DNA of 64,000 nucleotides from Aquincolibacterium sp964606385 (GCA_964606385.1 CAZSFZ010000005.1:1-64000), one strand, 5' to 3'; positions 36,401 through 51,400 are shown, counted from the stretch's first letter. The notes: generated by a model from the sequence alone, not told the origin. Numbers and translations are program-made.

Positions 36401-39400
36401 TATCGCGCCTTGATTGCTACGACCAGAAAAATAATACGACGCTGGCTCGTGAGACCCTGCAGGAAAGGGATTGGGACGCCAAGCTTATCCTGCGCGTTGA
36501 GGTCATCAATTTTGCAACGTTCCGCCAGAGAGCGATCGCGAAAGCGGACGCGGCGACAGCGGCCGCCGATCTCGAGATTGCCAAGGGCAAAACCTTTGAT
36601 TCGATCGTCCAGAAATTTTTTCAAATCGCGTTTCTAAACGAGAAGATCATTGCGAAAACCGTCCTGATCCAAAAACTCCGGGATAATCTCAGCGATCAGC
36701 AGAAAGCCCGCGGTCAAGCGCTGGATACCCAGACCCAGCGGCAGATCCAAGCCGAGATCCTCAAGATCGAGGGGGAGGTCAAGATCCTTGAGACCTCAAG
36801 AAAACTGATCAGCTCCGAGATCGTTCAGATCACGGGGCACGGCACCGAAGTTCCCATGAACGTTCCGTTCGAGAGGATCACACTCGATTCGATCAGTGAG
36901 GTATTTAAAGAAGAGGGGATGCCGATCGACAGGGTGGAGGCCGCGATGGTGCGCGCCAAGAGCCTGGTCGACCGCAGGATCGCGGAAAAATCCTGGCTCG
37001 CAGGTCCGAAAGTGGAAGCGGCGCTCGCGATGCCTCAGGTGAGCTGGGACATCCTGCGTTCGCTCGGGGTATGGGATCTTGGCAATGAGGTTTCTATTGA
37101 TATCATCCGTCTGGATTTCAGCTGGTCGATCTCCCGTCTTTTTTATGAAGATGTGCGGGACGCGAAAAGAGAAGCCGCGGTTAGGGCGGAGATTGATAAG
37201 TTTTTTACCAAGGCGCTCGCTTTTTATGAGGACCAGCTGCTGCTTCAGCAATCCGCTCCGGCCGCGGAACGCTATTTGGCTCAGCTCAAAGTCGCGCTTG
37301 CGGAAAAAGACGCAGTCATCTTGGAGATCCAGAGAGATCCGGCCGGCGCGTTCAAGCGGGGACTCAATCTTGCCCAGACCTATATCGATCAAGAACAGAT
37401 CACGGAAGATATCAAGGGAGCCGAGCTTGCGGTGCGTCTTCTCCAGGGCCGGGCGCTTCAATACCGTTTGCTGGATGAACAGATCAATAAATCACTGGAG
37501 GATCTAAAAAAACAGAACCCCGGACGCGTGAAGGAGATCCAGGCAGCTCTTGAAAAAGCGCGCGCAGATTCCCTGCGGTCCTGGACCGCGAGTCAGAGCG
37601 CCGCCTCCCAGCGGGATAAAAATCTGACCGAGGCTTTTGCAGTAGCCGATTCCTTTTCCGGAGAGGTGGACCCGGCCTCGGCCGATTTTCAGAAGCTTCT
37701 TTACTCAGCTCAATTCCGTCTTAAAGAGACGCTCAGTCAGGCCGGGGCCGACAGGCTGAACTACAATGTGCTGAGCTGGCTGAAACTTTCCTTCGGGGGC
37801 GGGTACGGCTTTGGATATACCGACCGGAGCGGCAAGGACGTGACCGAGATCGAACGGGGGTGGAAGCCCGCCACAAGCATCGGGCCGAGCCTTACCATCA
37901 CGACAGACCCGGGCTACTGGGCCCGCGACAAAGAGCGCCAACTCGCCGAGGCCTCAGCCCAAAAACTCATTGACCGGACGGCAGCCGAGCTTAGCGCCAC
38001 CATGCTGGGATGGATCCACAATATCCAGCTTAACGTGAAACTGGTTCGTTTGGCCGATGACTCGGTCGGACTCAGGCAAACAGAATATGATAAGGCTGTG
38101 GAGGCCGCAAAGACAGAACTGGCCGAGCGGCCCGTATCGCCCCGTTTCGCGGGTGAGTTGGCACTTCCGGAAAACGAGATCTATTCCTGGTCGGCTCGGA
38201 TGAAGATCAAGGATGCTGCCGCCAATCTCGAGCTTGCGAAAGCGAAGCTTGAAGCGACGCGCAACAACCTTGCGCAAATCATGCTTCAGTTCAAGATCTT
38301 TACTTTCGGTAAGGATGAGAATGTTCCCGCATTTCTTGAAAGACCGAGTTTGGCGGCCGAGAAGGAGACCACGACTGCGACCTCCCAAGATGTGCTGTTG
38401 TCCGCACTTTCTCAAGTGCTTGGAGCCCAGCGTGCCGGCCGTGTCGGAGGTATTCTGAGCGAGATCGATAATCTCATCGCTCTCGGCCAAGACGCCGACG
38501 CGATCGTCAAACATCTCGGAAGATTAGGAGAAAATGGCGAACGGGGTTTTATTTTTTCGCGTGTTGGTAATCCCCGTATCTTCAGCGATGCCGACCTTGA
38601 AAAGATCAAAGGATCGGTGCAGGCGCGCATCGATGCCAAGAAAGCGGCCGCAGTGATCACGGAAGCCGAAAAACTTATCGTGACCTCGCCCTGGACTTTT
38701 GCGGATAGCACAGGCCTCATTCGGGACACCGAAGATGTAGAACAATTTTCCAAGGCGGTGGGAGAGGTCGTCAAGCAGATCGCAACGCTTCGCCGGGAGC
38801 TTAAGCCCTGGTTCGGGGAAATGTCCGCCGAGGATAAGGAACGGGACGAAAAGCTAGAGGAACTTTCCAAGCAGATGGAAGCGATCCAAGCGGGTCTGAA
38901 GATCGTGATTTCCGGGAAAGTGGTCGTGGACGGAAAAGAACAGACGCTTTCCGATCCGCAGCGCCTCAATAAATTACAGGAGCTGGTCAGGGAATTCCTT
39001 CGCGCTGCGACCAATGCCGCCAAGATGTCTGATTTTGTGAAACAGGAGATCGAGAAGATCGACAGGGACGCGAAGGATGGTTCACTGAGCGCTCTCGAGC
39101 TCAAGAGGCGGCTTAGTTTTGCTGTGAAATATCTCGATGAACAGCAAGATCTTTTCAAGCAGATCCACGACGCAGGCGAAAAACTCGGGGCGATGTCGCG
39201 GATCGCTCCCGTTACGGAAATTTTGCGCAAACTGAACCTGGTGCAGCTGCACGGTCAAAAAGCCCGGGAGCGTTTCATGGGGGCCAAATGGCGGATCGGA
39301 GCCAAGGGTTCTGTTTCCCTAGGCATTGACGAGAACGGGTTGAGTTCCTCCAAGCCCGGAGTGCTTCCCATTGTGGGGCCGGCCTACTGGTATGGAGACC

Positions 39401-42400
39401 GTATCTTGGACCGGATCCCTCTCATCGGCAATTTTACTTCCCGGGTCATTGGCGTCGATCAGACGAGGGCCGAAGAAGATATCCAGCGTGAAGTGTTCGA
39501 TATGGAGGTTGGGATCGTTTCCATCGAGGACACTTTGGCGAGTTATGATCGCATGGCGTCGATGGCCCCGGGCGAAGTGGCCATCCTGAAGCGCCAGTAC
39601 GAAGGGCTAAAGGCCGGACTTTCAGTCGCGGTGACGGCGTGGATCGACCAGCGGGAGCGGATCATCGGTGGTGGGGAGATCAACCGGGTCAATTCCTCCG
39701 CGGACGACAGTGATACGAGCCGCTACGAGCGGGAACTCGGAGAGTTGCTCAAATTACAGGAAAAGATGGAGCACGTGAGGGGGCAGATCGACAGCACGAT
39801 TGCCCGCCTTGGCCAGCATGCGATTTATCCTCAGGCGATCATCCCGGCGGTCATTCCGACACCGGCGGCCATCACGGCTGAAACGGAAACAGGGCAGGGG
39901 CCTTACACCGGTCAAGTCCTTGATTGGCAGAAGATCCCGGGCGCCAAGGATCAAACGTCGCAAAAACCCGTACAATCCATCGAAGACCTGGCGCGGGGGA
40001 CAGCCGCCGTCAGGATCGCAGAGCTTGAGGCCCGTCTTGCCCGTCTTGAGTCCCAGTATAATGGAAGGCTGGAAACAGCCGTTTCCGTTTCCGATCTTGA
40101 AGATCCCTTGAGTTCGCCCCTGGCCCTTACGATGGAAAGCCAGACCGTGATCGGTTTTTACGACGCGGAAGGAAACCGCGGCGCATTGGACGAGAACGGC
40201 AACTGGCTTGAAAGCGAAAAAGTTGAAGGGATGGAACAGGAACGCTCGGTCACGACGACGGTCGATCTCCTGGGCTCTGTCTTTAATTTTCAGGGAAGAG
40301 CGTACCGCCTGAAAGCGGAGGCGGCCGACCTGAAAGTCGATGCGGTGACGCAGGAAAAGATCAGGGCGCTCGCCGAAGCCGATCATAACTACCAGGCGCA
40401 GCTCGCCGTGATCGAACGTCTCGAGCCCAAACAGCGCGCCATGGTTTTTGCCATTATTCAGGGGATCCGGACCCGGGGCGATATCCTTTTTGCCTCTGCC
40501 GGAGAGCTGAACGCCGCGAGGGGCGAGGCCCTGGCTGCGGCCGTTTCCTTTATGGAAGCGCGGAACTTTTTGAATGAAAAGCGGCGCGAGCTTTTTGACA
40601 GCGCCGGAGTGGTGCTTGAAAGGCTGCCTTCGGTTCGGACGCCTTTCCAGGAAGAAAACCCCGTTTTTATGAACATCGAAGAGTTTCGTCAGGCTTTGAG
40701 AACGCCGGGAGGTATCGCGGGTCTTAAGGCCAGGCTTGAGATCGCGGGCATGAGCGATTCCAAGACCGATGCGCTCCGTAAAGAACTGGAAGCCCTCAGG
40801 CAGATGCGAAGAGGGATCCACAGCAAACAATTCACCAGCGTGTGGGCGAAGCTGGGCTATGACACCGGAGCTTTCCGCGCGAACGTGGGCATGAACATGA
40901 GGCTTTTCGGGGGCGATTACCGTGCGCGTCTCAAGGTCAACGAGTATGAGCAGGAAAAGAAAGCAGACCAGATCGAAGAGCGTGAACAGGCGCTTTTGTT
41001 TGAAATGGAACGGAACCTCACGAGCCTCATCAGCACCGCGGAGCAAAAGGATCTCGCGCGCCAAAGGCTGCAGGTCCTTATGAACGGGTGGGAAGAGAAT
41101 CGGAGGAGCACGGCGCTTGGCCTTATCGGTGGTGATGCGGGTTTTGATGACGAGAGGAAACTTGTAGAGGCTTACCATGCCTTAAATGCCGTCGATCAGG
41201 CACACATGTGGAATTGGACGGATTTTAATCTGTTCCTTGTGAGGGGGAATATTAATCCAAGTATCCTGGGTGTTGCCGCCCAGGCTGCTGCCGGGACTGC
41301 CGAGATCACTCCCGTTCCGGCTCAGTCGAAGGCGAAAGTCGAGGTGCTGACGAAAGAAGATATCGGCCTTGATGCATTTCAATCGGACAGAAAGGTGATC
41401 GGGGAGACCGACAAGCGGGCTGAATTTCAACCCAATGCACGCGACCTGATGACGTCTCTTGGACTTGGCGTTTCCCTGTCTGCTGCAGAAGTTCAAAAAT
41501 CAGAGGCTCTTTTCAAGGAGGCTGAAGAAGGACTGAAGGCCGCCAGGTCCGGGCGCGATGCGGCTGCACGTAGGGTCCAGGAGCAGCAAAAGAAGGTGGA
41601 TTCCCTTGCCAGGGAGCTTGAAAGTCTAAAAGTGTCTGAAAAAGCGAAAGCGGAGAAGAAAGACGGTTTTCTGAATTGGTTGTTAGGGCTTTTTGGCGTG
41701 GGGGAACAGTTTTCAGGGACTTTGAAGAGTGCTCTCATCGCAAAAGATCTTGAAAAGGCGGAACAGGAACTGGTGCGGCTCAAGGCCGATCTGGCGAAGG
41801 CTGAGCAGGATCGCCAGGAATGGGAAGTAAAGGCGCGGGAGGCGGACGGGCAGAGGAGGGCTTCGCTGTCCGCACAGGGTCTGGAAGAACTTATTGCTAA
41901 GATCCTAGGGGCTAATGTGGACAGCCATAACCTGGCGTCCACCCTTGGGAAAGAGGGCCTCCAACTGCGTTATCTCAATGCCTTGATCCAAGCGGCAAAA
42001 TTTGACGGTGCGGAACGTATTTTGGAAAAGTTGCTCAACGGTCAAAAGCTTCAGGCATTCTGGGAGCAGGATGTGGGGGCTTCCTTTTTGGCGGATCCGG
42101 CGGCTACCGATGCCTTGCAGGAGATAAGGCTTGGGGCTGTCAAGTCCGAGGATCCCTCGAAAGATGTCAGCTTTTTGAGGTATGTCGGCTTTCTGGATTT
42201 TGTGGTGGCGCGGCATGTGGATTGGGCGCTTTTGAGTCCGGAGTTCCGCGCGAAGGCGAAGATCAATACACCTGCAGATGCGAACCGCTGGTTCCTCGAG
42301 CTTTTTGGGACCTTGGTTCAGGCTCGGGATCTTTTACAACAGCATTACCGTAATCTTCCCGATTCTGCGTTTCCCGCCGGTACGGATAAGGTCGCGATGG

Positions 42401-45400
42401 CAAAGTTGAAGCTCGGGATCCCGCTCGATATTAACGCTCCGGCCGAATTCGGTATGATCTGGGGGCTTGCATATGATGCCAAGCTTCGCGGGATCGATCT
42501 CGGGCGGGGTGAAGCGATCTTTAATGAAGAGATCACCGAGGAGAAGGATTTTGACGGGGATAAAAAGCCGGATGTCACTGTGACGAGGAAGTATGAGGAG
42601 ATCCTGAGGGAGAGTTTTCCGGATTACTCGCTTAACAAGCGTTGGCGCGCCGTACAGGATCGCCGTATCAATAGCGACGAGCGCCGCTATGGCATGGAAG
42701 AGGCCTGGGAATTCCGTGCGATCGTTCACGGAAAGTTTGCGCCGGACGGCAGCGTGACGCTTAACCAGATCGATCAGGATCAGACGGTAGAACAGGCGAG
42801 GACCCTCGCGGTGCAGGCGGCCCTCCGTCAATCGGGAGTCCGGAAGGAACATTGGGGCAAGGTCGCTTATGCGGTCGGGATGATGAAGACCCTGATGGAT
42901 ACGAATATTCCCGCACCTATGGAAGGGTTTGAAGCGCTTGCCCGGCTGAGACAGATCGCCGCTGACGTGGCTGCTGTGCAATCCAAAAAATCCGGCGGGG
43001 CAGTGCTGACCCCGGTAGAGGAAAAAATACTGGCAGATGCTGCTGAAAAGGAAAAAGTCGCTATGCGCATTCTTGTTCAGGATAAGTTCGTGCAGTCTTC
43101 CGGAGCTTTTGCCGCGCGCGAATCCCTGACGCTGCTGCTCAAGAACGTGGGGACCCTGAGCCCGTCGGATAAAACCGCATACTACGATCTTATTGAGACC
43201 TCCATGGTCGACGCCAAGGATGGTATCGAGTTGGGCCGTGCGATGGGCCTTTTGAATACCCTGCTCCATGGTTCCGGTTTTGAAAGCTCGGAGGAGCGTG
43301 CGGCGTGGATCAAAATGGATCTATCGAAGCGCATCGAAAAAATGAAACAGCTTCTTGGGACCGCGTTCAACCTTAATAAGGTTATTAGCTATCCTATTGC
43401 GTCCGATGAAACAGGGGAACTGCTCGGACGGCTCCTTGCTATTGCCGGGGATCTTGATAAGGGGACGGATGCTTGGACGGAATTTTTCGATAAGGACGGA
43501 AATTTAGCCGGCACAGAGGAGAAGAACCAGGTCAAGATCGATCGTGCCCGTCGGCTTTCAACGAAACTGTTCCACACGATCCTGACGCCCGAGGGCCAGG
43601 CGGCTATTCTGAAATATGCGGCCGATGTGGATGAAATGAGTATCCATGAAAGTAAAAACAAACGCGGCAAAGAAGGTGACGTGGCGGCCATTGCCCGCGA
43701 TCTCGCGCTCAATGACAGGCTGCAGACCTTGGATGACGTCAAAGAAGAATTGAGTATTCGCACGCAAATATTCCAGGAGGCTCCGAAGCTTGGCGAAGAT
43801 TTTAGGCTGCATGCCACCGAGCTGAACTTTTACTCCGACATGTTCCGTGAATTCAGGGATCTTTATACCCAGATGACCGTGCCGCAGTTGTTTGATCTCA
43901 TCAAAGCGGCCATGAGTTCCCGGGGAGAGCTTTTGCAGACCACGATCCCGTCTTTAGAACAAAGGGTGAAGCCTGAGTTGCTAACGACGGACGATTACAA
44001 GGCGTTTCTTGAAAAGGCGCGCTATCTGTCCGGGCAGACCATGGATTTCAGCGCAGCCTTTCAGCTCGTGACGGACTTTTTCAACGATCAGAAAAGACGG
44101 GTTCCGGAAAAGAGGGCGGCATTCGAAGATGCGGCCTCCTGGATCGCGGAACAAGAAAAAATAAAAACGCTCTTGCAGGCAGGATACATGCTCACGCATT
44201 TTGATGAAGCGGGCGATCCCCTGCCTATGGAAGGCTCGGACATTTCTTCCTGGATTGATAATATCCGCCGGGGATTTTTTGGTGAGGACCAGATTGCTGC
44301 AGTGATGGATAACGTTCAGGTGCTTAAATACGATGGTGATATCGAGATCTTGAACAACGTGGCCAAGGGGAAATTCCTGCGCGCCTATGCGGGGCGCGTG
44401 CTTCTTGCCGGCGCCATGTCTGAAGCGGATGTTTCGAAGGTGCTGGACGCCATTTTCTCGAAGATCGACAGCCGCGGACGGTATGATTTTAAGGCGATCG
44501 AGGCGGAGATCCAGGCGCGGATCCAAAATCCGGAAGCAAGACAGAAGGTCCTTGAGGCCATGAACAAGTTCCCGGTCTTTAAGTATTGGGAAAAAATGGG
44601 GCTTGCCAGGGACGCAGTTAACCTGAAGCGTTCCCCGGAATGGATGCGTTTGTGGTTCGATTTTGTCGCCGTTTTGGAAGAAGCATCCCTGGTCGAAGCG
44701 AATAAAATGGTCGATACGGCCCAGTTGAGTTTTGCGGTTCGCCGTTCCTTGAAGGGGACGGTGACCGTTGATTCCATGAAGTCCTTTTTAATGGGCCCGG
44801 AGGATCCTTGGTATAAGAAACCCTTTAGCTGGGCTCAGAATAAGAGGCTTTTTAGACAAATGCGTTTCGTGGATGAGTATCATGATTTTGCATTTATGGA
44901 TATGGGGCCTGCGATCAATGACTATCAGCGGTTGGTGGGGACCTGGAATATGGTTTTCAAACAGCTTCCGGGCACGGCCGAGGTCGATTTCGGGACCGAA
45001 ATCTGGAATGCGATGGATAAGGATCCGGTTTTCTCACAGTGGAAGATTTCTGACCGTGAAGCCTTGCAGCGGCAGGCGATCGCTCACTTTCAGATGATCG
45101 ATGCGTCGTTCGCGGATAAATATTACGCCGCTCTTGTGGGGAAGCGTACTCAACTCACAGAAGCCGAGAATCAGGAAATATGGGGTAAGGTCCGGGCAGC
45201 CCAGGAGGCGGTCCGCGCTCAGATGAAACAGACGGTTATTGACTCGCTGATTTCCCGGGCGAAAGGAGAGCCGGATCGCGCCGCTTTCCGGAAGGAGAGC
45301 CTCACGCTTAGTGCAGAGCTTTTAGGATTACGGGGTGCGGCAAAAGACGCATGGAAATCCCGGCGCGATTTTTATGATGAAAATCGCGCGTTCCCCGAAG

Positions 45401-48400
45401 GTAAAACGGAAAAAGAGATCGCGAGCGGACTTCAAACAATGTATACGGAACTTCTTGCGAAGATCCCCGCCGGAGATCGAGGGTTCTATCCTAAAGAACT
45501 CGATAAATACACGCTGGAGGCTCTTGTAAAGGAGATGATCGTTTGGGGCTATACCATGAACGACGTCTTTTACCGGTTTGTTCAGTTGAATTATGAGGTC
45601 GAAGGGGCCTACCGCAAGGCGCTCAAGATCCCGGACTCGACCCGGTTGACGCGTGTGCAATCGGGAGAGGTCAGTGCGTATACCGAAGAGCTTTTTAAGT
45701 CCGTGGGATTCCTGATTTCAGGCGCATATCCCGGTGAAGCAGAAGCTCTGAAAAGGGTCGGAAGGCCGCTCGACGGGATCATAACGACGGAGTTGGCGCG
45801 TTTTCAGGACCGGCTGGTGCTGAGGGATCAGTTGAAAGATCTTTTCACCAAGAAGTTCGGTAATACGACCCAGATCCATGAAAGTAAAACCGAAGTGGAT
45901 AGAAAGGCCTATCTCTGGGCCACCAAGTTGCAGGAGCGAGTAAAAACCGTTAAAGATGTTGAGGTGTGGGTTACTCAGGCCCAGGCTTTGATGACGACCG
46001 CGCCGCAGCTCTCCGTCAGTGAAGCATTAGCCCTGATGGATACTTGGATCGACCTAGGCATCGCGGATGCACCGTCTACAGAGAAAGTCTGGGATGATGC
46101 TCAGATGAAGTCTGAGTGGGATACTTACCGGACCGGCCTTGTTGCTTATGCGCAAGGTCCGGGTTATGAAAAAGCATGGCGTAACTTCTGGCTGTATGAT
46201 CCGGCCACGCAGGTGATGCGTGATTTCAATTCCCCTGAATTCCAGGCGCTGGTCAATGCCAGGATCGCTCAGCGTAAAATATCGCCGGTCCAGCTTAAAG
46301 CCTTGATCGACCAGGTGATGAAGACCGATGCCCTGATCCGTAAGATCATGCGCCAGCAAGACGAAAAAAGCATCTCCGACAAAACACGTCTCATCGAGGG
46401 GATCCGTTCCATTTCCATCGTGGACCTTCTGTTCTACTACGACGCCATTTCGAACCCCGGTGAAAAGATCGATTTTATAGACATTGCGGCAGAGACGTCC
46501 GGGCGGAGGGACGAAATGCTCCCGCAGATGCAGGCTTGGCAGAAAATGGTCCAGGACGCCATAAGTTCCGCGAAGAAATTCGAGCTCGAGGAGGGGATGC
46601 TTCCGGAAAAGTTCGATCTAACAGAGTTTACTACGCCCAAGGCGCCGGCGCCGGTTGAGGGTAAATTCCAGCAATGGCGCAACGAATTCGACTGGAAGTT
46701 CAAACAAATGTTGCGGGGGACGCTGGACCTCGAGAAGCATGGTTGGGTCAATATCGCCATCATATCGGCGATCGCAGGCGCATTGCTTTTTATCGTCAGC
46801 TTGCTTCGCGACATTGCACGAAAAACAGTTTTGAAAAAAATAGGGCATGGAAAAATATATGACAATGATTTAAAAAGCCCGCAAAGTCAGCAGGGTTTTG
46901 ACTGGGGATATCGCTTTTACGCCGCATTTATTTTTGCCGCGACCACGGGGATCATGGGGGTCTTTGCCTCGGTCAAGAATCTTGATGTTTTCTGGAGTCC
47001 GGCGTTTGTTTTCACGATCGCGGCTAATTTCTATCTCATTTATCACATCGTTAATATCTTCTTTCAGTATTTTGTCGGGAATCTCGGCGCCCGGCCGGTT
47101 TATCCGATGAAACCTTCCGGAGGAAGCCAGCCACTCCTTTCCGGAGAGAGTGATGAGCTTCAAGCCAAGGTTCTCGTGAGGCTGCTTCAAAAATTAGCGG
47201 CTGCTTCTCCAGACGCCCGTCCTCTTATTGGTGATCAAGTAGAAGCTTCCATTACACGTGTATTGAAGCAAAGGACGGGAGAATATCCGGCCACGGCCGA
47301 TATCGTACCGTCCATTGTAGGTCAGTTAGCGGCTGCTCCCGACACGGAGGTTGCTGTCCGGGATTGGCTCGACAGCCTTCCCGCTGCTCGGTCAGAAACT
47401 AGAGCGGAGTCTCAGCCGAGATCCCAGATGCGGTTGACGGATGTGCAGGAAAAACAATTCCAGAAGGCAATGGATGGTGCGCAGGATAAATGGTGGTATA
47501 ACTTTTTTCCAGATGGTGGTGAAAAGCGCAGAATTGATGCAATGCAAGCCTTAGCCGAGTTCAAAGACTCGAGAGCTATTCCCACATTAATTAAGATTTG
47601 GGAGAGCTCATTATCAGGTGGAAATGCTGATTCTTTCTTAGAGCGTGCTATTCGAAACAGTGCGCAGCGCGCACTCAAGACATTTGAGTCGCATGAGTTT
47701 GTTCCCGAGCTTATTGATGCTTTAAATAATGCAACGGATTCTGGCATGCGTTATGTTTTTAGAATCTTTTCCACGCTTAAAGATCCGAGGACTTTCCCAG
47801 TCCTTCTCAATGCCTTAAAAGATGCTCGCCTCAGTTATCGGTTAAGTGCCGTTAGAGCTTTGACCGAGATGAGCGATGCCCAATTCGTTCCCGAGCTAAT
47901 GACTGTTTTAAATGATGATAGCCCTGAGGTCTGCGTGCTTGCCGCTGGAGCCATTTTAAAATTTAACGATCCCCAAACCTTTCCGAAGTTAGTTGACGCT
48001 TTGGTCAGGGTTTTGGAAAGGTTGCCTCGTGGTGGTGAACATACAACGGCAGGTGATGATGCTATGAAACTCTTGGGTGAGTTAAAAGACCCTCGGGCAA
48101 TTCCGGCATTGTCTCAGTTCGAAAGACGCCATGGACATGCTCAGTGGACATCATTGCGGGTTTGGTCCGATGCCTTAGAATCAATCAAAAAAGGCACTCA
48201 GGAACGTTCCGAACTCCGTTCCGAGGAAGATGAAGCTCGGGAAGATGCGGAACTTGAATTTCGCGAAGCCGCGGCACGAGGGAAGTGGAAAACCATGCCG
48301 CCGATGCCGCCGGTGGGGCAGATCCAGGCGTTACAAGAACTGCTTCGTCCGGACCGGGATGATCTCGGGGAAATGCAGGCCTGGATCGGACATCTCGTCC

Positions 48401-51400
48401 GGGTGCTTGAAGAGACGCCGCCTTCCTTAAAGCTTTTCCTTTTTGCTCGTGATTGGGACAGCCCCACGTCCAAAGAAGAGGGGATGACGGCGAAGGAGTT
48501 TATGCTTGCCGCAATGCGCAATGCCAAAACGGTCGACGGGCGAAGGGTTGATCTTTTGAAAGAATTTGGGGACCGTGTCGTGGTCTTCACCCGGAGCGGG
48601 TCGTTTGAAAAGCCTTATGATTACCAGGCCATTATGCGGTGGCTGAAGACCGGGAAGCATACGCTGGAAGGTCGCATTAGCGAAGATATTGCGGATCCTG
48701 CTAAGCGTGCAGCTTTTGAGCATAAGTGGGGCGCTGATAAGGAGTGGGATAAGTGGGAAGGGCATAATGCCCGGAAAGCCCTTGAACCGGTGCCTAGCAA
48801 TGAGCCTGAGTTGGATGAACAAGGCCTTCCCAGAAAAGATGAAAAAGGCAATATCGTTTATAAACCTACATTGGATGAGAATGGTAATGTCGTGTATCCG
48901 CTTGAGCGCATTCCGCTGATCAACGGTGTGCTGGACAACAGGACTGGTGAGGAGATATCTCTCGATGCTGATCCGAAGAAATGGCCTCCCTTGGTTCAAT
49001 CGCTACGAAATACGGAGCTCGGGAAATCCTCGGTAGAACACCTTCTCGTTTTTGATGCTGAGATCGGCATGACAGGGGAAGACGTGTTCTGGACGTTCGC
49101 AAAGATGAACGATCCGCGCAACAAACGTCACGGGATGTTCGAACCCCGCCAGATCGTCCGCAACGAAGCGGAAACAGTCCAAACTTTCAATGAGGCCACT
49201 GCCGGTGGTTCTCTCTGGTTCACGCATGGCGCCCTCAGCCGGTTCTTTAACAGGATCCGCGCGTTCGGCAAGTTCGGGATCAAAGTAAACAAGTACTACG
49301 ACGACATTATGGAGCCGACGGTCGATGACCCGTACGGTCCGTATATCGGGGCGTCGGTCAGAGCCAGCGATATGATCTTGCATCCCACGGCTTTCAAGCT
49401 CACTAAATTCTTTATTTTTATCGTTGTTCCCGTCGCGGTCACTTTATGCGTGAATGCGGTGATCGGATTGGGCGTCTTCCTGGCGGCATTCTCACTCCTG
49501 CCGAGGTTTTTTGCGAAGTGGCCGCACGTAAAAGGCTCGGGGACTTCCCGAGCGCTTTTGAGTCATGACGAATGGGAAGCGGTTTTTACGCCGGTAGCGC
49601 TGATGAACGACATTGTCATGGAGGATGACGCGAAGCCGAAGCCGATCAACTGGCTTGAGCGTTTGTATCGCTGGATCGGAACTTTTGATGCCAACAGTAT
49701 CCTTGCGAGGGCCCGTAACGCCCATATTTTCCGCCAGTCGAGTCGCGTGTTCAATAACGTGATCATTCGCGGGTTATTCGCGACCGCGATCTGGCTGGTC
49801 GTGATCCTTGTCGGGGGAGCTGAGACGTCGGTACCGGGTCTGGGTGGGGTTGCGCGGCCGTTGCTCGGGGAACTGTTGTATGCCGGCACGATGATCGCGC
49901 TATTGCATACCAAGATCACCGGACCGCTGATGAACTATTTAAAGAAGCTCGGATGGGGTTGGGGCTCCGTTGTCGCGGTCATCATGGGCGCGGCTATTTG
50001 GAAATTCCAATTGGACGCTCTCTTCTTTATGGTCGCGTTGTCAGGGCTAGTCGCATTGGTCGCTATCTTTCTGCCCCACGGGTGGGGTACGAACCTCTAT
50101 TTCCACATAGGGGAAAGGGAGCTTTCCGGAACTGTAAGACTGAAAGGCGACATTAAGCAAACCCGTCTGAAAACGGCGCTTTCCGCTCCTCTCCAGATGG
50201 GCGACATCGTTAATCAGGGCGGGGAGGAGACGGTTGCTTCGACCGGTTTTCTTCTGAATTACCTGGATTATTCGGTTCGTTACATTCGAAAGGCTTTTTC
50301 GAGCGTTTTTGCCATGCTTAAGACCAAGCGGGTCACGGCACTTGCACAGCCCAAGATCCCGAAAGAAACCATTTTTGATGCTATTCGAGCACTTCGCGTG
50401 ACCGTGACCATTGGACTAGTCCTCCTTTTTGGAATGTGGGGGGCGGGGTGGATGCCGGATGCCGGGCTCGGAGCTTTACAGGTAGGGTTCTGGGGGCAGT
50501 TGGGGATCGCTTTGTTTTATTCCCTCGTTTTCCTCGGAAATTATGTGCATATTTTTCAAAAATGGATCGCTACTAAAATTAATTTGGCCAAGGCAAAGGA
50601 AAACCTTGAAAAGGAAAAAATCAAAGAAAAAGAAATGGAAGTGATTGCGGCGAGAAATGCAACCGCTAATGGGACCACCCTTGAAGAGGAAAAGATAAAA
50701 TTACGGAAAGCAGGGATGGGAGCGAATCTAAGCAGGTCCGCGGATTTTCAGGCTGAGATTGATGATGCGAAGCATGCTTCACGTCTGAACAAGAAGGATA
50801 TTTTAAGGACGCTCTTTCATCCGATCGCTTTGCTGGCCGCAGTATACTTGGCACCGTATTATGGCCCGCTGCTCGATCAGCACCTCTTGGGACGTGCGCT
50901 CCCGATCCATCTGGCTTTGATCGGAGGGCCTTTCATCGCCTTCTTTCTCGGATTCGAATTCCACAAAACGAAGTTGTTGAAATATTTTGCCGAGAAATCC
51001 AGGCCTATCGCGACGCTCATCGGATCAATAACATGGGCAGGTACTTTCTGGTACTACGTGGCCATGGAACGTTTGCCGTGGCTTGGTGCGCTCTACCATA
51101 ATGCGTTAGGTTGGCTCGGGATTATGTCCACGACGAGTTCCGCCGAAGGGTTTGTGATCAGCGGAACCGGACTTGGCGCGATGCTGGGTACAAATCCCGT
51201 CTTTGTCCTTCTTCATATTTTCGTGTTTGTGGGGGTCTCTCTCCTGGTGGTTATCGGTGCCGGTCTGGGAATCTACCATTATGTAGAAAGCCTTTTAACG
51301 AAAAACATCAAAAACACAGAAATTGGGGTTTTGAAAAAAGCTCTTAAAGATTGGAAGAAGTACAATGAAAAAATGGCCGAACGAAAAGCTGCCTCGCAGG

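Noticed and set aside
39754..41178. Minus-strand open frame of 474 codons inside the giant gene
   Set aside because: The + frame carries the TolC-like units and continues unbroken on both sides. The antisense frame shows no family and no ribosome-binding site.
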